A stretch of 64,000 nt of DNA from Persicobacter sp. CCB-QB2 (GCF_001274635.1 NZ_LBGV01000001.1:3224001-3288000), one strand, 5' to 3'; positions 54,131 to 63,186 are shown, counted from the first letter of the stretch. Notes: generated by a model from the sequence alone, not told the origin. Translations and numbers: made by a program.

Positions 54131-54367
54131 ATCCCGAATTATGCATGCTTAAGCCAGATTATTAATGCTCAAATCCTCGTTTAACTGCCAAGCGGGAAAA
54201 TGACGGAATTTTTCCAATTTCGAGTTCTTCCAAGGAAGCAGAGGAATGAGGAGAAAGACAGCCTAGCCAAATGGGGCGATCAGAAAATCAGCTAAATCAA
54301 CCTTAACGCATTAAAATAAATCCTTTATGGCAGCGAGCTAAGTCTAGCGGTAAATGATTTGGGTTAA
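54131..54367 (-). mobile_element. MITE-like repeat with doubled end, minus orientation
   Basis: Core 54149-54367: TTAAGCCAGATTATTAATGC ... AGCGGTAAATGATTTGGGTTAA. An extra end unit (ATCCCGAATTATGCATGC) precedes it, as in the copies at 18328, 43101 and 50998. Confidence 0.8.
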
Positions 54368-54577
54368 TATGCTAAGAACATTAAAAGCACAGCATCCGAT
54401 TACAAATTCGAATTATTGAAAGCAATTTTGGGAATTTCTCAACCACGGCCCTGCTATTCTCTCAAAAAAATCAGGTATCACTTCTGCTATTATCAAATTT
54501 TCGCTACGAATTTTAGCTTTTAAACACACTCTAAATGCCACTAAATATTACAGCCATTTGAAGGAGGTAACAAAAAA

Positions 54578-55057
54578 TCAAAAGTCCATTCGCATTTGCT
54601 GCAGGCCTCTTTCCAGCTTTAAAAGAAATTCCTTTCGGTCCAGTCCCCAGGCATAGCCGGTCAGTGCACCGGAGCTTCCAACCACCCGGTGACAGGGAAT
54701 CAAAATGGCAATGGGATTTTTGGCATTTGCATTCGCTACAGCACGTACGAGCTTTTCATCGCCTAACTGAATGGCCAGAGCTTTATAGCTAATTTGCTTA
54801 CCAAAAGGCACATTTTCCAGGGCCTGCCATACCAGCTTTTGAAAGTCTGTTCCCTCCGGCCGGAGAGCTAAGTCAAAGCTTTTCCGTTTCCCTTTGAAAT
54901 AATCCACCAACTGCTGCACGGTTTTATGAATCAGTGGATGCGGATTATTCTTCTTCTTTTCCGCTACAAAGGTAAGCCCTATTACCGCATTATCAGCCAC
55001 CGTAATTTTGATCACCCCCAGTGGGGAGGGATAATATCCAAAGCTTTTTTTCTGCAT
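54578..55057 (-). CDS. ogt: Methylated-DNA-protein cysteine methyltransferase
   Basis: It takes the methyl group from O6-methylguanine onto its own Cys in a suicide reaction. The 159-aa protein has the active-site motif PCHRV (Cys at about 121) and GYAWGLDRKEFLL. The helix-turn-helix region is FGKQISYKALAIQL. It is the Ogt single-domain type, with no Ada N-terminal part. It starts 2 bp after the amidase gene. Confidence 0.95.
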   Translation of the reverse strand: MQKKSFGYYPSPLGVIKITVADNAVIGLTFVAEKKKNNPHPLIHKTVQQLVDYFKGKRKSFDLALRPEGTDFQKLVWQALENVPFGKQISYKALAIQLGDEKLVRAVANANAKNPIAILIPCHRVVGSSGALTGYAWGLDRKEFLLKLERGLQQMRMDF

Positions 55058-55059
55058 GA

Positions 55060-56265
55060 TTACTCCTTTTTCAGCATACCGGAAGTAAGCCAGTTGGCAA
55101 TCGCTTGTCGGTTATCGGGAACCACAATTCTCCGCTGATCTTTTGGATTGGAAATATTCCCCAACTCCAAAAAGGTGGCCGGAACATCCAGGTTTTTCAA
55201 CATGTACAAGTCTCGCGTTCCGACGGTTCCATCATAGCCCCTACCCGCTCGCTTACTTTTATACTTTTGCTCAATGGTTTTGTAAAGAGAGGTGGTAAAG
55301 GCTTTAGAGTCCTTGCTGTTCTTTTGATAGTACAGAAACATATCAATGTTCTGGCTTTTTTTACGACTATCAATATGCACCATCACGGCTCGTTGATACT
55401 TATACCCCTTTGCTTTATTGTATTTATAGAGTGAATTAACCACATCGGCACGTTGCTTTAAGCGCGCCTTTTGATTCAGTGGAATCTTTTGACCTTCCCA
55501 ACACGTTTCGTGCTCTGTTCGCTTCAAAATGGTCTCATCCCGAATTCCATCATGCTCATCCCGAATAATCACATAAGCCTTTGCTCCACGTGAAATCAGA
55601 TTACGAGCTAAGCGAAGCGCCACATCGTAAGCATACTCATGCTCATACAATTTATACTTTCCATATCTGCCAATAGCTCCGGGATCAGGTCCGCCATGTC
55701 CGGCAATCACGTAATAAACACAACCATCCAGACGCTCGTCCTTTATTTCTACTTTCTCATAATCCGGGCCAAATATGGGAAAAATGGTTTCTTTCTCCTC
55801 TACTTTAGCCTTGGCTATTTCCAATTGCGGATCTTGCATCATATGATAAGGCACCCAAAGTTCAAGATCTTTACGGAAATCACCCGCCTTTAATTTCGCT
55901 TTGAACATGTCATCATTATAATCCGCAATATCCTGTGCTATTGCCCAACTGGTAATCCCGAGGGTGGAGCGAATGCTCTTCCCATTATATTTTACCTTAT
56001 ACAAGGGTAGTGCATAATGCTTTCCAACCTGCAAATGCTTCTTTGGCCCAAGTTGGTTAAGCCCATAAAAATAATCCAGGTTCTGAGAAAAATCGATCAA
56101 ATGAAACCTTCTCAAAAGGGCAAATACTCCCTCTCCTCTTAGCACTTCCGCGCTAACATATTCATAATTCTCACCATTTTGGCCATGAACAGCAGAAAGA
56201 CCAAAAGAAAAAATAAAACATAAACTGAGTACAAAAGCCACTAAAAAGCTTTTAGGTAATGACAT
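55060..56265 (-). CDS. N-acetylmuramoyl-L-alanine amidase (Amidase_3) with LysM-like domain
   Basis: This cell-wall hydrolase cleaves the amide between MurNAc and L-Ala. The 401-aa chain has a signal peptide (1-28), then a LysM-like segment (residues 35-85, GVFALLRRFHL ... GLNQLG ... HYALP) and the amidase domain from about 180. Zinc ligands are in IAGHGGPDPGA (His), YEHEYAYDV (Glu) and MVHIDSR (His), with the catalytic Glu in FLELGN. It has the long YDGTVGTRDLYML loop seen in Bacteroidota enzymes. Confidence 0.9.
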   Translation of the reverse strand: MSLPKSFLVAFVLSLCFIFSFGLSAVHGQNGENYEYVSAEVLRGEGVFALLRRFHLIDFSQNLDYFYGLNQLGPKKHLQVGKHYALPLYKVKYNGKSIRSTLGITSWAIAQDIADYNDDMFKAKLKAGDFRKDLELWVPYHMMQDPQLEIAKAKVEEKETIFPIFGPDYEKVEIKDERLDGCVYYVIAGHGGPDPGAIGRYGKYKLYEHEYAYDVALRLARNLISRGAKAYVIIRDEHDGIRDETILKRTEHETCWEGQKIPLNQKARLKQRADVVNSLYKYNKAKGYKYQRAVMVHIDSRKKSQNIDMFLYYQKNSKDSKAFTTSLYKTIEQKYKSKRAGRGYDGTVGTRDLYMLKNLDVPATFLELGNISNPKDQRRIVVPDNRQAIANWLTSGMLKKE

Positions 56266-56531
56266 GCTTGGATAATTGAATGCGTAAAATGAATTTCAAT
56301 TTGAAAGTTAAAGATTACAGTGAAAAAATAGAAGGTTTTCCCCCTTAGCTTTAAAAGGTTGCTCAAATAGCTTGTACATTTCATCCATTTATTGGTAATT
56401 ATTACTTGATAAAAAGTAACGATTTAGGATATTTGCTTAACACTTAAAACCAGTAAATGGTTTCCTAATGCTAAGCCTACCCTATCGACTTCCTTATTAA
56501 GTCCGCTTCAACTTTAATTTATAATATCAAC

Positions 56532-57014
56532 ATGAAAAAATTTCTATTTGCATTCTTATTCCTTGCAGGCATGGCTATTGTTCCTGCAAAAGCTCAGATC
56601 GTTCAGGGTTTCTTTGTATATGGTTTTGACCAATTCAATAACCAGGGTAGCGACAAATCTTTTAACACATACGGGGCTGAAGTCAACGTATTTATCCCTA
56701 GCTCCAAATGGGGAATTAATGCGGGTTACAGCACGGGAACAGCGGAAGCAAATGGTATGGATAAAAAAGCACATAACTGGAATATCGGTTTAGCTTATAA
56801 GGCCTTGAAGTTACCATTAATCTCTGTTGCTCCTATTGTTGGTTTGAATGGTTACTCCCAACCTAATTTGAAAGATCCAATGGCAAACTTTACCAGTGAT
56901 ACGGAATTCGGTTTGGATCTGGGGGTAAGTGCGCATATCACCTTTATTGCGGCTATCGCCAAGTATGACCCCATCGCCAATTATGGGGAGATTGGTATAG
57001 GTTTCTCCTTCTAA
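56532..57014 (+). CDS. Small outer-membrane beta-barrel protein
   Basis: The 160-aa protein has a signal peptide (MKKFLFAFLFLAGMAIVPAKA|Q) and about eight amphipathic strands with Gly-rich turns, ending GEIGIGFSF with a terminal Phe. This is the size of an eight-stranded barrel. Function unknown. It is followed by a terminator hairpin (57040-57070). Confidence 0.7.
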   Translation: MKKFLFAFLFLAGMAIVPAKAQIVQGFFVYGFDQFNNQGSDKSFNTYGAEVNVFIPSSKWGINAGYSTGTAEANGMDKKAHNWNIGLAYKALKLPLISVAPIVGLNGYSQPNLKDPMANFTSDTEFGLDLGVSAHITFIAAIAKYDPIANYGEIGIGFSF

Positions 57015-57039
57015 CGAACCCTTCGCTTCAAAGCATCGT

Positions 57040-57070
57040 AAGCCACTTCAATTACTGATGTGGCTTTTTT
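57040..57070 (+). terminator. Terminator directly before the next start codon
   Basis: AAGCCAC and GTGGCTT pair around TTCAATTACTGAT, followed by T6; the ATG at 57071 comes right after the T tract. Confidence 0.75.
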
Positions 57071-57526
57071 ATGCGATTAAAAATCAATACCCGGATTAAT
57101 GCGCCTTTAGAATTGGTGCAGGAGCACTTTGCTCAGGACCTTTTTGAGCAATTAAATCCACCTTTCCCCAAGGCTGCAGTATTAGTTTATGAAGGAAATT
57201 ATCCGGGAGCCAGGGTGGAACTGGAAATTGACTTTCTCTTATTCAAACAGAAATGGATCAGTGAAATTACCACGGTCCAAAAAGAACCAGACAAGTATTC
57301 CTTTATTGATGAAGGTCGCCAGCTCCCCTTTTTTCTCAAAAAATGGCATCATCATCATCTCCTGCTTAAAAAAGGCGTGCAAACTGAAATAGTGGATGAT
57401 ATCCAATTTAGCTCCGGCAATTCACTACTGGACCTGCTTTTGTATCCTGGCCTGTTAATCCAGTTCCTCTACCGAAAACCCATTTACAAAAGCTACTTTA
57501 ATTCCTTATCGAAATCCCTTCGCTAA
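57071..57526 (+). CDS. SRPBCC (START-like) family protein
   Basis: The 151-aa protein has the START-like pattern: MRLKINTRINAPLELVQEHF at the N-terminus, a central beta sheet, and a closing helix (SYFNSLSKSLR). The family binds hydrophobic ligands or modulates enzymes; no substrate can be named. Its ATG sits at the end of a terminator's T tract, so it depends on an internal promoter or read-through. It ends 4 bp before the convergent permease gene. Confidence 0.75.
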   Translation: MRLKINTRINAPLELVQEHFAQDLFEQLNPPFPKAAVLVYEGNYPGARVELEIDFLLFKQKWISEITTVQKEPDKYSFIDEGRQLPFFLKKWHHHHLLLKKGVQTEIVDDIQFSSGNSLLDLLLYPGLLIQFLYRKPIYKSYFNSLSKSLR

Positions 57527-57530
57527 TCGC

Positions 57531-58757
57531 TTATTGCAATAATGCATTATCATCATATTTGGTCGCCATACTTGCTGGGCGGAAGGAAGCCAGGCTGGTC
57601 ACGATGATCAAGGTCAGGGAAACAATCAAGAAGTCTATCCACTCTATTTTAACCGGATAATCATCAAATATAGCCGTTTGCATTCCCATCTTGACAAAGC
57701 CAAAAGTATCCTGTAGATATAAAATTCCATATCCGAGAGTAAGGCCGATAATCGCCCCGGTGAAGGAAATCAAAATCCCTTCATAAAGGAAAATCTTTTG
57801 AATCGTATTTCGCTCAGCTCCCAGGGTATACAATACGGCAATGTCCTTTTTCTTTTCAATGGCCAGCATGGAAAGCGTAAAGAAAATCGTGACCGATGCC
57901 ACCCCGATTATGAAGGCGAAGGTTAAAAAGACGAAGAACTTCTCGAGTTTTAGTACACGGATCATTTCAGCATGCTGCTCATCCTGTGTCTGGATTTCGA
58001 AGTCATCTCCTAACATTTTTTGAAGGGCTGCTTTCACCTCTGGTATTGCCCGGGTAGGGACAATTTGAATCTCCAGAGCGGTGCGTCTGTTGCCATACTC
58101 CAAAAGGTCCGCCGCAAAATCAATCGGGACAAAGACATAGTTGTAATCAAACTTTCGCTCTATAGCAAAGACACCCGAGGGCGCGATTATTTTCCGATTA
58201 GTGAGCTTTGTCGGGTCAATGGAGTTAACCTTTCCTCGCTTAGGATAGAAAAATTGTAAAGGGTAAAAATCATTCTTTAAAGATAATGAAAGCACATATT
58301 GCACACCGCGACCAATAACCGCAAACATCTTGCGCCCATCGCGTAATTTAAAATCTCCTTCCACCACCATGGAATCTAGTCGGTGCTGGTCCACATAGTT
58401 GTCACTCACTCCTTTCATGGTAATGACCACCTGCGCATCCCGATAACGCACAAAGGCATTATCCTCAATCACTTCCGTCACGACTGACACCCCGGGTAAG
58501 GCCTGAATGTCCTCTAGCGTGGTCTTATCCAGTTCAAATGATTTGCCTTTGGTCGGTACTACTTTTAATTCCGGATCGAAAGTATTGTACAAGTTTTTGA
58601 TCATTTCTGACATCCCATTGTAGACAGAAAGCACGATCACCAAGGCCATCGTAACAATCGCCACTTCAAACATAGAAATGATGGAAATGATGCTAATAAA
58701 AGAACTTTTCTTCTTTGACCAGAAATACCTTTTGGCAATAAAAAATGGGGTGTTCAT
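57531..58757 (-). CDS. LolC/LolE-type ABC transporter permease
   Basis: The 408-aa inner-membrane protein has one N-terminal helix (residues 23-47, ISMFEVAIVTMALVIVLSVY), a periplasmic MacB-like domain of about 220 residues, and three C-terminal FtsX helices (280-400). This matches LolC/LolE, which release lipoproteins to LolA; no ATPase gene (lolD) is adjacent. It lies downstream of rbfA, a pairing I recall as common in Bacteroidota. A terminator separates the two. Confidence 0.85.
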   Translation of the reverse strand: MNTPFFIAKRYFWSKKKSSFISIISIISMFEVAIVTMALVIVLSVYNGMSEMIKNLYNTFDPELKVVPTKGKSFELDKTTLEDIQALPGVSVVTEVIEDNAFVRYRDAQVVITMKGVSDNYVDQHRLDSMVVEGDFKLRDGRKMFAVIGRGVQYVLSLSLKNDFYPLQFFYPKRGKVNSIDPTKLTNRKIIAPSGVFAIERKFDYNYVFVPIDFAADLLEYGNRRTALEIQIVPTRAIPEVKAALQKMLGDDFEIQTQDEQHAEMIRVLKLEKFFVFLTFAFIIGVASVTIFFTLSMLAIEKKKDIAVLYTLGAERNTIQKIFLYEGILISFTGAIIGLTLGYGILYLQDTFGFVKMGMQTAIFDDYPVKIEWIDFLIVSLTLIIVTSLASFRPASMATKYDDNALLQ

Positions 58758-58853
58758 GTAGTTATATAATCAAGGGCGATGGGCTAAAGCAATAGGTCTT
58801 AAAGATATTTTCCTAAAAAATGATGGAATAATTATCTATATGCGTGAAAATAA

Positions 58854-58882
58854 AAACCACGAACATTCGCTTTCGTGGTTTC
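58854..58882 (-). terminator. rbfA terminator
   Basis: AAACCACGAA and TTCGTGGTTT pair; on the minus strand a T tract (TTTTTATTTT) follows. It lies between rbfA and the permease gene and should limit read-through. Confidence 0.8.
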
Positions 58883-58895
58883 TATCAGCAGATGA

Positions 58896-59315
58896 TTAAT
58901 CTTCATCTTCGTCTTCCAGTTTATCGAAATCATAATCGCCTAATTTATAGCGATCATCATTCTCTTCCGGAATCTCAATATCCTTCAACAAGTTATTAAT
59001 TCTTTCGGCCTGATCCAGCGTTTCATCCAAATAGAAATTAATCTCCGGTACAATACGTACAATCTTCCCAATACGCATCCCTAGGTGTTTACGAATTTCA
59101 CTTTTCAGATCCGTAATTTCTGCCAACAATTCGGCCTTATTTTCTACCAGCATAAAGCTCAGGTAGACTTTGGAAAAACTTAAATCCGGGCTGATTTCCA
59201 CATCAGTCACGGTGATAAAGCTATTTCCAAAATGGTGACGCATTTCCTTTTGAAAAACGTCACTCAATTCCCGCTGAATCATTTTCGAGAATTTTTGCTG
59301 TCTTTTACTTTCCAT
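58896..59315 (-). CDS. rbfA: Ribosome-binding factor A
   Basis: RbfA helps 16S rRNA maturation in the 30S subunit, and cold adaptation. The 139-aa protein has the KH-like fold motifs: KMIQRELSDVF, VTDVEISPDLSFSKVYLS and RKHLGMRIGKIVRIVPEINFYLDETLDQAERINNLL. An acidic tail rich in Asp/Glu follows. Confidence 0.94.
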   Translation of the reverse strand: MESKRQQKFSKMIQRELSDVFQKEMRHHFGNSFITVTDVEISPDLSFSKVYLSFMLVENKAELLAEITDLKSEIRKHLGMRIGKIVRIVPEINFYLDETLDQAERINNLLKDIEIPEENDDRYKLGDYDFDKLEDEDED

Positions 59316-59632
59316 ATATTTTTATCTATTTATTACTAACACCACCTCAATTTTCATCCAAAAGCGCCTGACTCATTATAAAAGGTCAAAAAGAATACTA
59401 CTTTTGTAAACGACAGTTACCTGAAATTGAGGTACCCATGGAGCTGAATCAGAAATCTCTTTTTTCAAGCTCACCTTCTAAATCACCTCCTTGATAACGA
59501 CTAAACGGTATTGTACTGCAAAGCTGCGACCAAAATAATCGGGATTCAAAAGGAGTTTTTAAAATTTAGCTTGAAAAGTGGTATTTCTACTCCATAACTG
59601 AATTACAAAATTAACTTAAAAAGTAGAATTCA
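59316..59632. other. Divergent promoter region rbfA / membrane protein
   Basis: AT-rich, no ORF, no repeat copy. A TACTTTTG (59399-59406) fits TAnnTTTG on the plus strand, about 230 bp before the membrane-protein start. Confidence 0.35.
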
Positions 59633-61039
59633 TTGCTACGCTTTTTTAGAATCAACGACCCTTTTCGACTTTTAATTATTACAGTCATCCTGATTGCTGT
59701 CAGACTCCCCTTTTTAGTAGAGAACAGCCTGACGCAATACGAACTAAAATGGATGTTGGTCGGCGAACAGTTGGCCATGGGAAAATCCATGTATTTAGAT
59801 GTTTTTGACCACAGCGGGCCACTTTCCGCAGGCATGTATTGGTTTCTGAGCATGATTTCGGGCAGATCCCCAATACTTCCCAGAATCCTGGCTTTGGTAT
59901 TGGTACTGCTCCAGGCCTCCATTTTCAACAATATCTGTAACCGCTTCAAAGTTTATGAGGAAAGTAATTTTGTCCCCAGCTTATTGTATACCCTGGGGAT
60001 GAGTTTGTTTTTCGAAATGCAGATTCTCTCCCCGGAACTTTTAGGGCTTTCCTGTCTTATGATGGCCTTATATTACTGCATTGAGCATATCACCTCCAGG
60101 GAACGGAACGATGAAATCGTCATTCGGATGGGACTCATGCTGGGCCTTGCCACCCTCTTTCACCCGATATTCTTTTTCTTCTTCCTGGGGATATTTATCA
60201 TGATGATTTTCTTTTCGAATACCATCGTGAGGCGCTATGCCGTTATCCTTTACGGATTCTCCCTACCCATTTTTCTCGCCGGGCTTTATTATTTCTGGAA
60301 AGATGCCGGTACGAATTTCATCCACTTCTTTATAACGGAAAATATCAAAAGCATCACCCCTATGTTCAACAGCCTGGTGGTTTGGTCTCAATACTTACCC
60401 CTGATCGGTGCGCTGATGCTTTTCTCGGTGTTTGGACAGATAAAAGCATTATCTACCTGGCACATGAATAATCGCCAGACGCTCATTACCATCACGATGA
60501 TTTCCCAATTGGTGGTAGGTACTTTGATCACCATCCTACTTCGGCCCAAAAATCCCCATGATTTTATCATCCTGATTCCCTGGCTGGCATTTTTCATTCC
60601 TTTTTATTTTTTCCGATTTCGAAGAAAGTGGCTATCAGAAGTATTCTTTGGTATGCTGATTTTAGGGATGATAGTGCCGGGAATTTTATTGGATACCGGT
60701 TACTGGGCACCTAATCAAAGATTAGAAAAGCAAGCATATTTATTGAAGGAAACGAATCTGCCTGCGATAAAGGATAAAAATATTTTGGTTTTGGGAGAAG
60801 ACCTCAGTCCCTATTGGGAAGCACGGGCAGATCTGGCTTATATCGGCTGGCAAAGCCTTGCTGCGGACCTGAAAAACGACAAAAAAATTGCCCAATACCG
60901 CATTTTGGCCAGCTTTGGAAAACAATTGCCCGAAGTCATTATTGATCAGAAAGAAGTAATGCCTGAACTGGAAAATAGGGTTCCAAAGCTTAAAGCACAA
61001 TATGTCCGGAATGGAAATACTTATCAGTTGAAAAATTAA
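59633..61039 (+). CDS. Large multi-pass membrane protein, glycosyltransferase-like
   Basis: The 468-aa protein has 10 or more membrane helices and a soluble C-terminal part of about 95 residues. It starts RFFRINDPFRLLIIT, with QYELKWMLVGEQLAMG and VFDHSGPL in the first loop, as in Bacteroidota proteins (DUF6427 or PMT-like) that act on sugars or lipids. No catalytic DD/DE pair is certain. Start TTG at 59633 is needed to keep the conserved opening; a TAG lies three codons earlier. Confidence 0.65.
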   Translation: MLRFFRINDPFRLLIITVILIAVRLPFLVENSLTQYELKWMLVGEQLAMGKSMYLDVFDHSGPLSAGMYWFLSMISGRSPILPRILALVLVLLQASIFNNICNRFKVYEESNFVPSLLYTLGMSLFFEMQILSPELLGLSCLMMALYYCIEHITSRERNDEIVIRMGLMLGLATLFHPIFFFFFLGIFIMMIFFSNTIVRRYAVILYGFSLPIFLAGLYYFWKDAGTNFIHFFITENIKSITPMFNSLVVWSQYLPLIGALMLFSVFGQIKALSTWHMNNRQTLITITMISQLVVGTLITILLRPKNPHDFIILIPWLAFFIPFYFFRFRRKWLSEVFFGMLILGMIVPGILLDTGYWAPNQRLEKQAYLLKETNLPAIKDKNILVLGEDLSPYWEARADLAYIGWQSLAADLKNDKKIAQYRILASFGKQLPEVIIDQKEVMPELENRVPKLKAQYVRNGNTYQLKN

Positions 61040-61072
61040 CACTTTTTAAAGATGTCCGAAAAATTAAAAGAC

Positions 61073-61080
61073 TATCTTTG
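61073..61080 (+). promoter_or_regulatory. Candidate -7 box
   Basis: TATCTTTG, 24 bp before the ATG of the barrel gene at 61105; consensus TAnnTTTG. No clear -33 TTG. Confidence 0.35.
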
Positions 61081-61104
61081 CCTTGATGTAATTAATCTAA
61101 TATC

Positions 61105-61896
61105 ATGAAGAATACCTGGATGCTCATCATTGCTGCCCTTTTCTGTGGGTATCAAGCAGTGGCTCAAGAAACAAGTACAGATAACAATAACCAAGAAAAG
61201 CTAGAATCTTATTCTAATCCTCAGAAAATCGCCAGGCCAAGCCTACCTGGTTCCTTTATGGTTTCTTTTGGATTTAATAATACCATTGGTGGCGACAATG
61301 ACTTTCGTCTGAACTGGTGGCAATCGAAATATTTTAATGTTTCCTATCTCTATCCGGTTACGTTAACGGAAAAAATCTCTTTTAACGGAGGTTTTGGTAT
61401 CGGAATTAATAACTGGGCTTTCCAGGATAAAGTAGGTATCGCCTCTAATGTGACCACTGCCGGAGCTCCAATTGTCACCATCTCTGGTGATGCACGAGAT
61501 TTCCCTTTTACCAATATGGGAGAAATTAAAAGATCTAAACTGGCCATTACCTATATTGATATTCCTTTGGAGTTTCGCTACACCTCAAAAGGGGCGGATA
61601 CCAACCGTGGCTTCAGAGCAGCAGTAGGTGGACGTGTAGGTTACCGCATTGGTGGTGGTAACTCCAAACAAACCCTTACCGGAGGAAGAACATACAAAAC
61701 CAAAGAAGATTTCTTCCTTAACCAGTGGAGATATGGTTTGTCCTCTTCTATCGGTTACTCTTGGATCAACATCTCTTTCTATTACGGCCTAAGCGATATT
61801 TTCGAACAAGATAAACTTCGTATCAGTGGCGAACTTGGTACTCCAATCAACCCCGGAAACCCTTACGAGTTGGGAATCACCATTGACTTGTTCTAA
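61105..61896 (+). CDS. Outer-membrane beta-barrel protein (PorT-like family)
   Basis: The 263-aa protein has a signal peptide (MKNTWMLIIAALFCGYQAVA|Q), a polar N/Q-rich linker and a barrel with GFNNTIGGDNDFRLNWW, ISFNGGFGIGINNW and IDIPLEFRYTSKG, ending ITIDLF. The IDIPLEFRY strand is typical of the PorT-type outer-membrane beta-barrel family. Function unknown. Confidence 0.75.
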   Translation: MKNTWMLIIAALFCGYQAVAQETSTDNNNQEKLESYSNPQKIARPSLPGSFMVSFGFNNTIGGDNDFRLNWWQSKYFNVSYLYPVTLTEKISFNGGFGIGINNWAFQDKVGIASNVTTAGAPIVTISGDARDFPFTNMGEIKRSKLAITYIDIPLEFRYTSKGADTNRGFRAAVGGRVGYRIGGGNSKQTLTGGRTYKTKEDFFLNQWRYGLSSSIGYSWINISFYYGLSDIFEQDKLRISGELGTPINPGNPYELGITIDLF

Positions 61897-62011
61897 AATA
61901 CGCAAGCCCAAAGAAAAAATTAGTTTTTTATATAATCACAAAATATTATTTGCTAGATTTACCTAGTAAACTATATTTTTAACTGCAGTTATTATTATTT
62001 AAGCATTGGTT

Positions 62012-62485
62012 ATGGCCTATCAACAAAAATTTGATAAAATTGACCGTAAGATTTTAGAAATCTTACAAAAAAGTGCCAAAATCACGAACGCTCAGCTTTC
62101 CAAAGAGATTGGTCTTTCTCCTGCACCTACTCTGGAACGTGTCAAGAAATTGGAGCAATCTGGGATTATTAAGAGCTATCATGCCAAATTAGATACTGAA
62201 AAAATTGGGCTTGGGGTATCCACCTTCCTTATTATTAACCTTAAAGGGCATAATAAAGAAACTTATGGAGCTTTCATGGAACACATCAATAAGATTGATG
62301 AAGTAGTGGAATGTCACTTGATTACCGGTTCAGGAGAATTTCTTCTGAAGGTAATCACGCAAGATATTGCTTCTTATCAAACCCTGATGCTGGATCATAT
62401 TTCCGCCATTCCTGAAGTAGATAATATGCAATCTATGGTAGTACTTTCAAGCTTGAAAGATAGTAAGGTGATGCCTATCCCTTGA
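62012..62485 (+). CDS. Lrp/AsnC-family transcriptional regulator
   Basis: From the ATG at 62012 the 157-aa protein has an N-terminal helix-turn-helix (FDKIDRKILEILQKSAKITNAQLSKEIGLSPAPTLERVKKLE) and a C-terminal RAM ligand domain (VVECHLITGSGEFLLKV). It is likely a regulator responding to an amino acid. A TTG two codons earlier is in frame. A strong terminator follows. Confidence 0.93.
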   Translation: MAYQQKFDKIDRKILEILQKSAKITNAQLSKEIGLSPAPTLERVKKLEQSGIIKSYHAKLDTEKIGLGVSTFLIINLKGHNKETYGAFMEHINKIDEVVECHLITGSGEFLLKVITQDIASYQTLMLDHISAIPEVDNMQSMVVLSSLKDSKVMPIP

Positions 62486-62510
62486 TAGCGAATACATTTA
62501 AACAGCTTTA

Positions 62511-62566
62511 AAAATCAGAAATTTATACTGGATTAATCCAGTGGTAGATTTCTGATTTTTATTTTT
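62511..62566 (+). terminator. lrp-like gene terminator
   Basis: AATCAGAAAT pairs with ATTTCTGATT, and the inner CTGGATTAATCCAG is a perfect palindrome; TTTTTATTTTT follows. Confidence 0.8.
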
Positions 62567-62667
62567 ATAAGCATTAGTTTGATTATATTTGAAATCCAAA
62601 AACCCTTTGGGGCTAAAGTGGGTCTAACAAGATATATTGAGCTCACCAAAGGCCTCGAAGAAAAGAA

Positions 62668-63186
62668 ATGACAAAAGAAATGAACAGCCCAAAGAATAAA
62701 ATTCTTGATCAACAACAGGTTCTGCAAAAGATCAAAAGAATGGCCTATGAAATCTATGAGCAGAACTATCAGGAGACAGATATCTATTTGGCCGGCATAC
62801 CGGAAAGTGGTTATCTTTTTGCTCAGATTCTGAAGAAAGAACTAGAAAAAATAACCCCGATAAATATTCATTTATTTTCTATAATTGTTGATAAAAAAGA
62901 TCCACTATCAAATGATATTCAATTGGATACGAATCCTGAACAATTAGAAAATAAAACCGTCATCATTGCTGATGATGTTATGAATACAGGAAAAACATTC
63001 TTTTATGCGCTCAAACCGCTGCTTTCCATTCCTTTGAAAAAGTTACAAACCGCTGTTCTCGTTAATAGAAGCCACACGGTTTATCCGGTCGCGGTGAACT
63101 TTTCAGGCTATGAATTAGCGACGATTCTCACCGAACACATCGAGGTAGATTTATCGGAGGGAAAAGAATGCGTTTATTTATTTTAG
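62668..63186 (+). CDS. Phosphoribosyltransferase-family protein
   Basis: The 172-aa protein has the type I PRTase PRPP loop VIIADDVMNTGKTFFYAL and an upstream GIPESGYLFAQIL. PyrR-like proteins share this layout. A PyrR, hypoxanthine or other purine/pyrimidine PRTase, or a regulatory relative, all fit. It does not have the competence-type ComF cysteines. Confidence 0.85.
   Translation: MTKEMNSPKNKILDQQQVLQKIKRMAYEIYEQNYQETDIYLAGIPESGYLFAQILKKELEKITPINIHLFSIIVDKKDPLSNDIQLDTNPEQLENKTVIIADDVMNTGKTFFYALKPLLSIPLKKLQTAVLVNRSHTVYPVAVNFSGYELATILTEHIEVDLSEGKECVYLF

Larger units (their letters stand above)
53934..54577. other. Intergenic: terminator and repeat copy
   Basis: Contains the terminator at 53982-54027, the repeat copy at 54131-54367, and about 200 bp without features before the ogt stop codon. 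Confidence 0.6.

Noticed and set aside
55581..55596. Fourth parS-like site (TTGCTCCACGTGAAAT)
   Set aside because: Inside the amidase gene with at least three mismatches in the outer arms of the palindrome.
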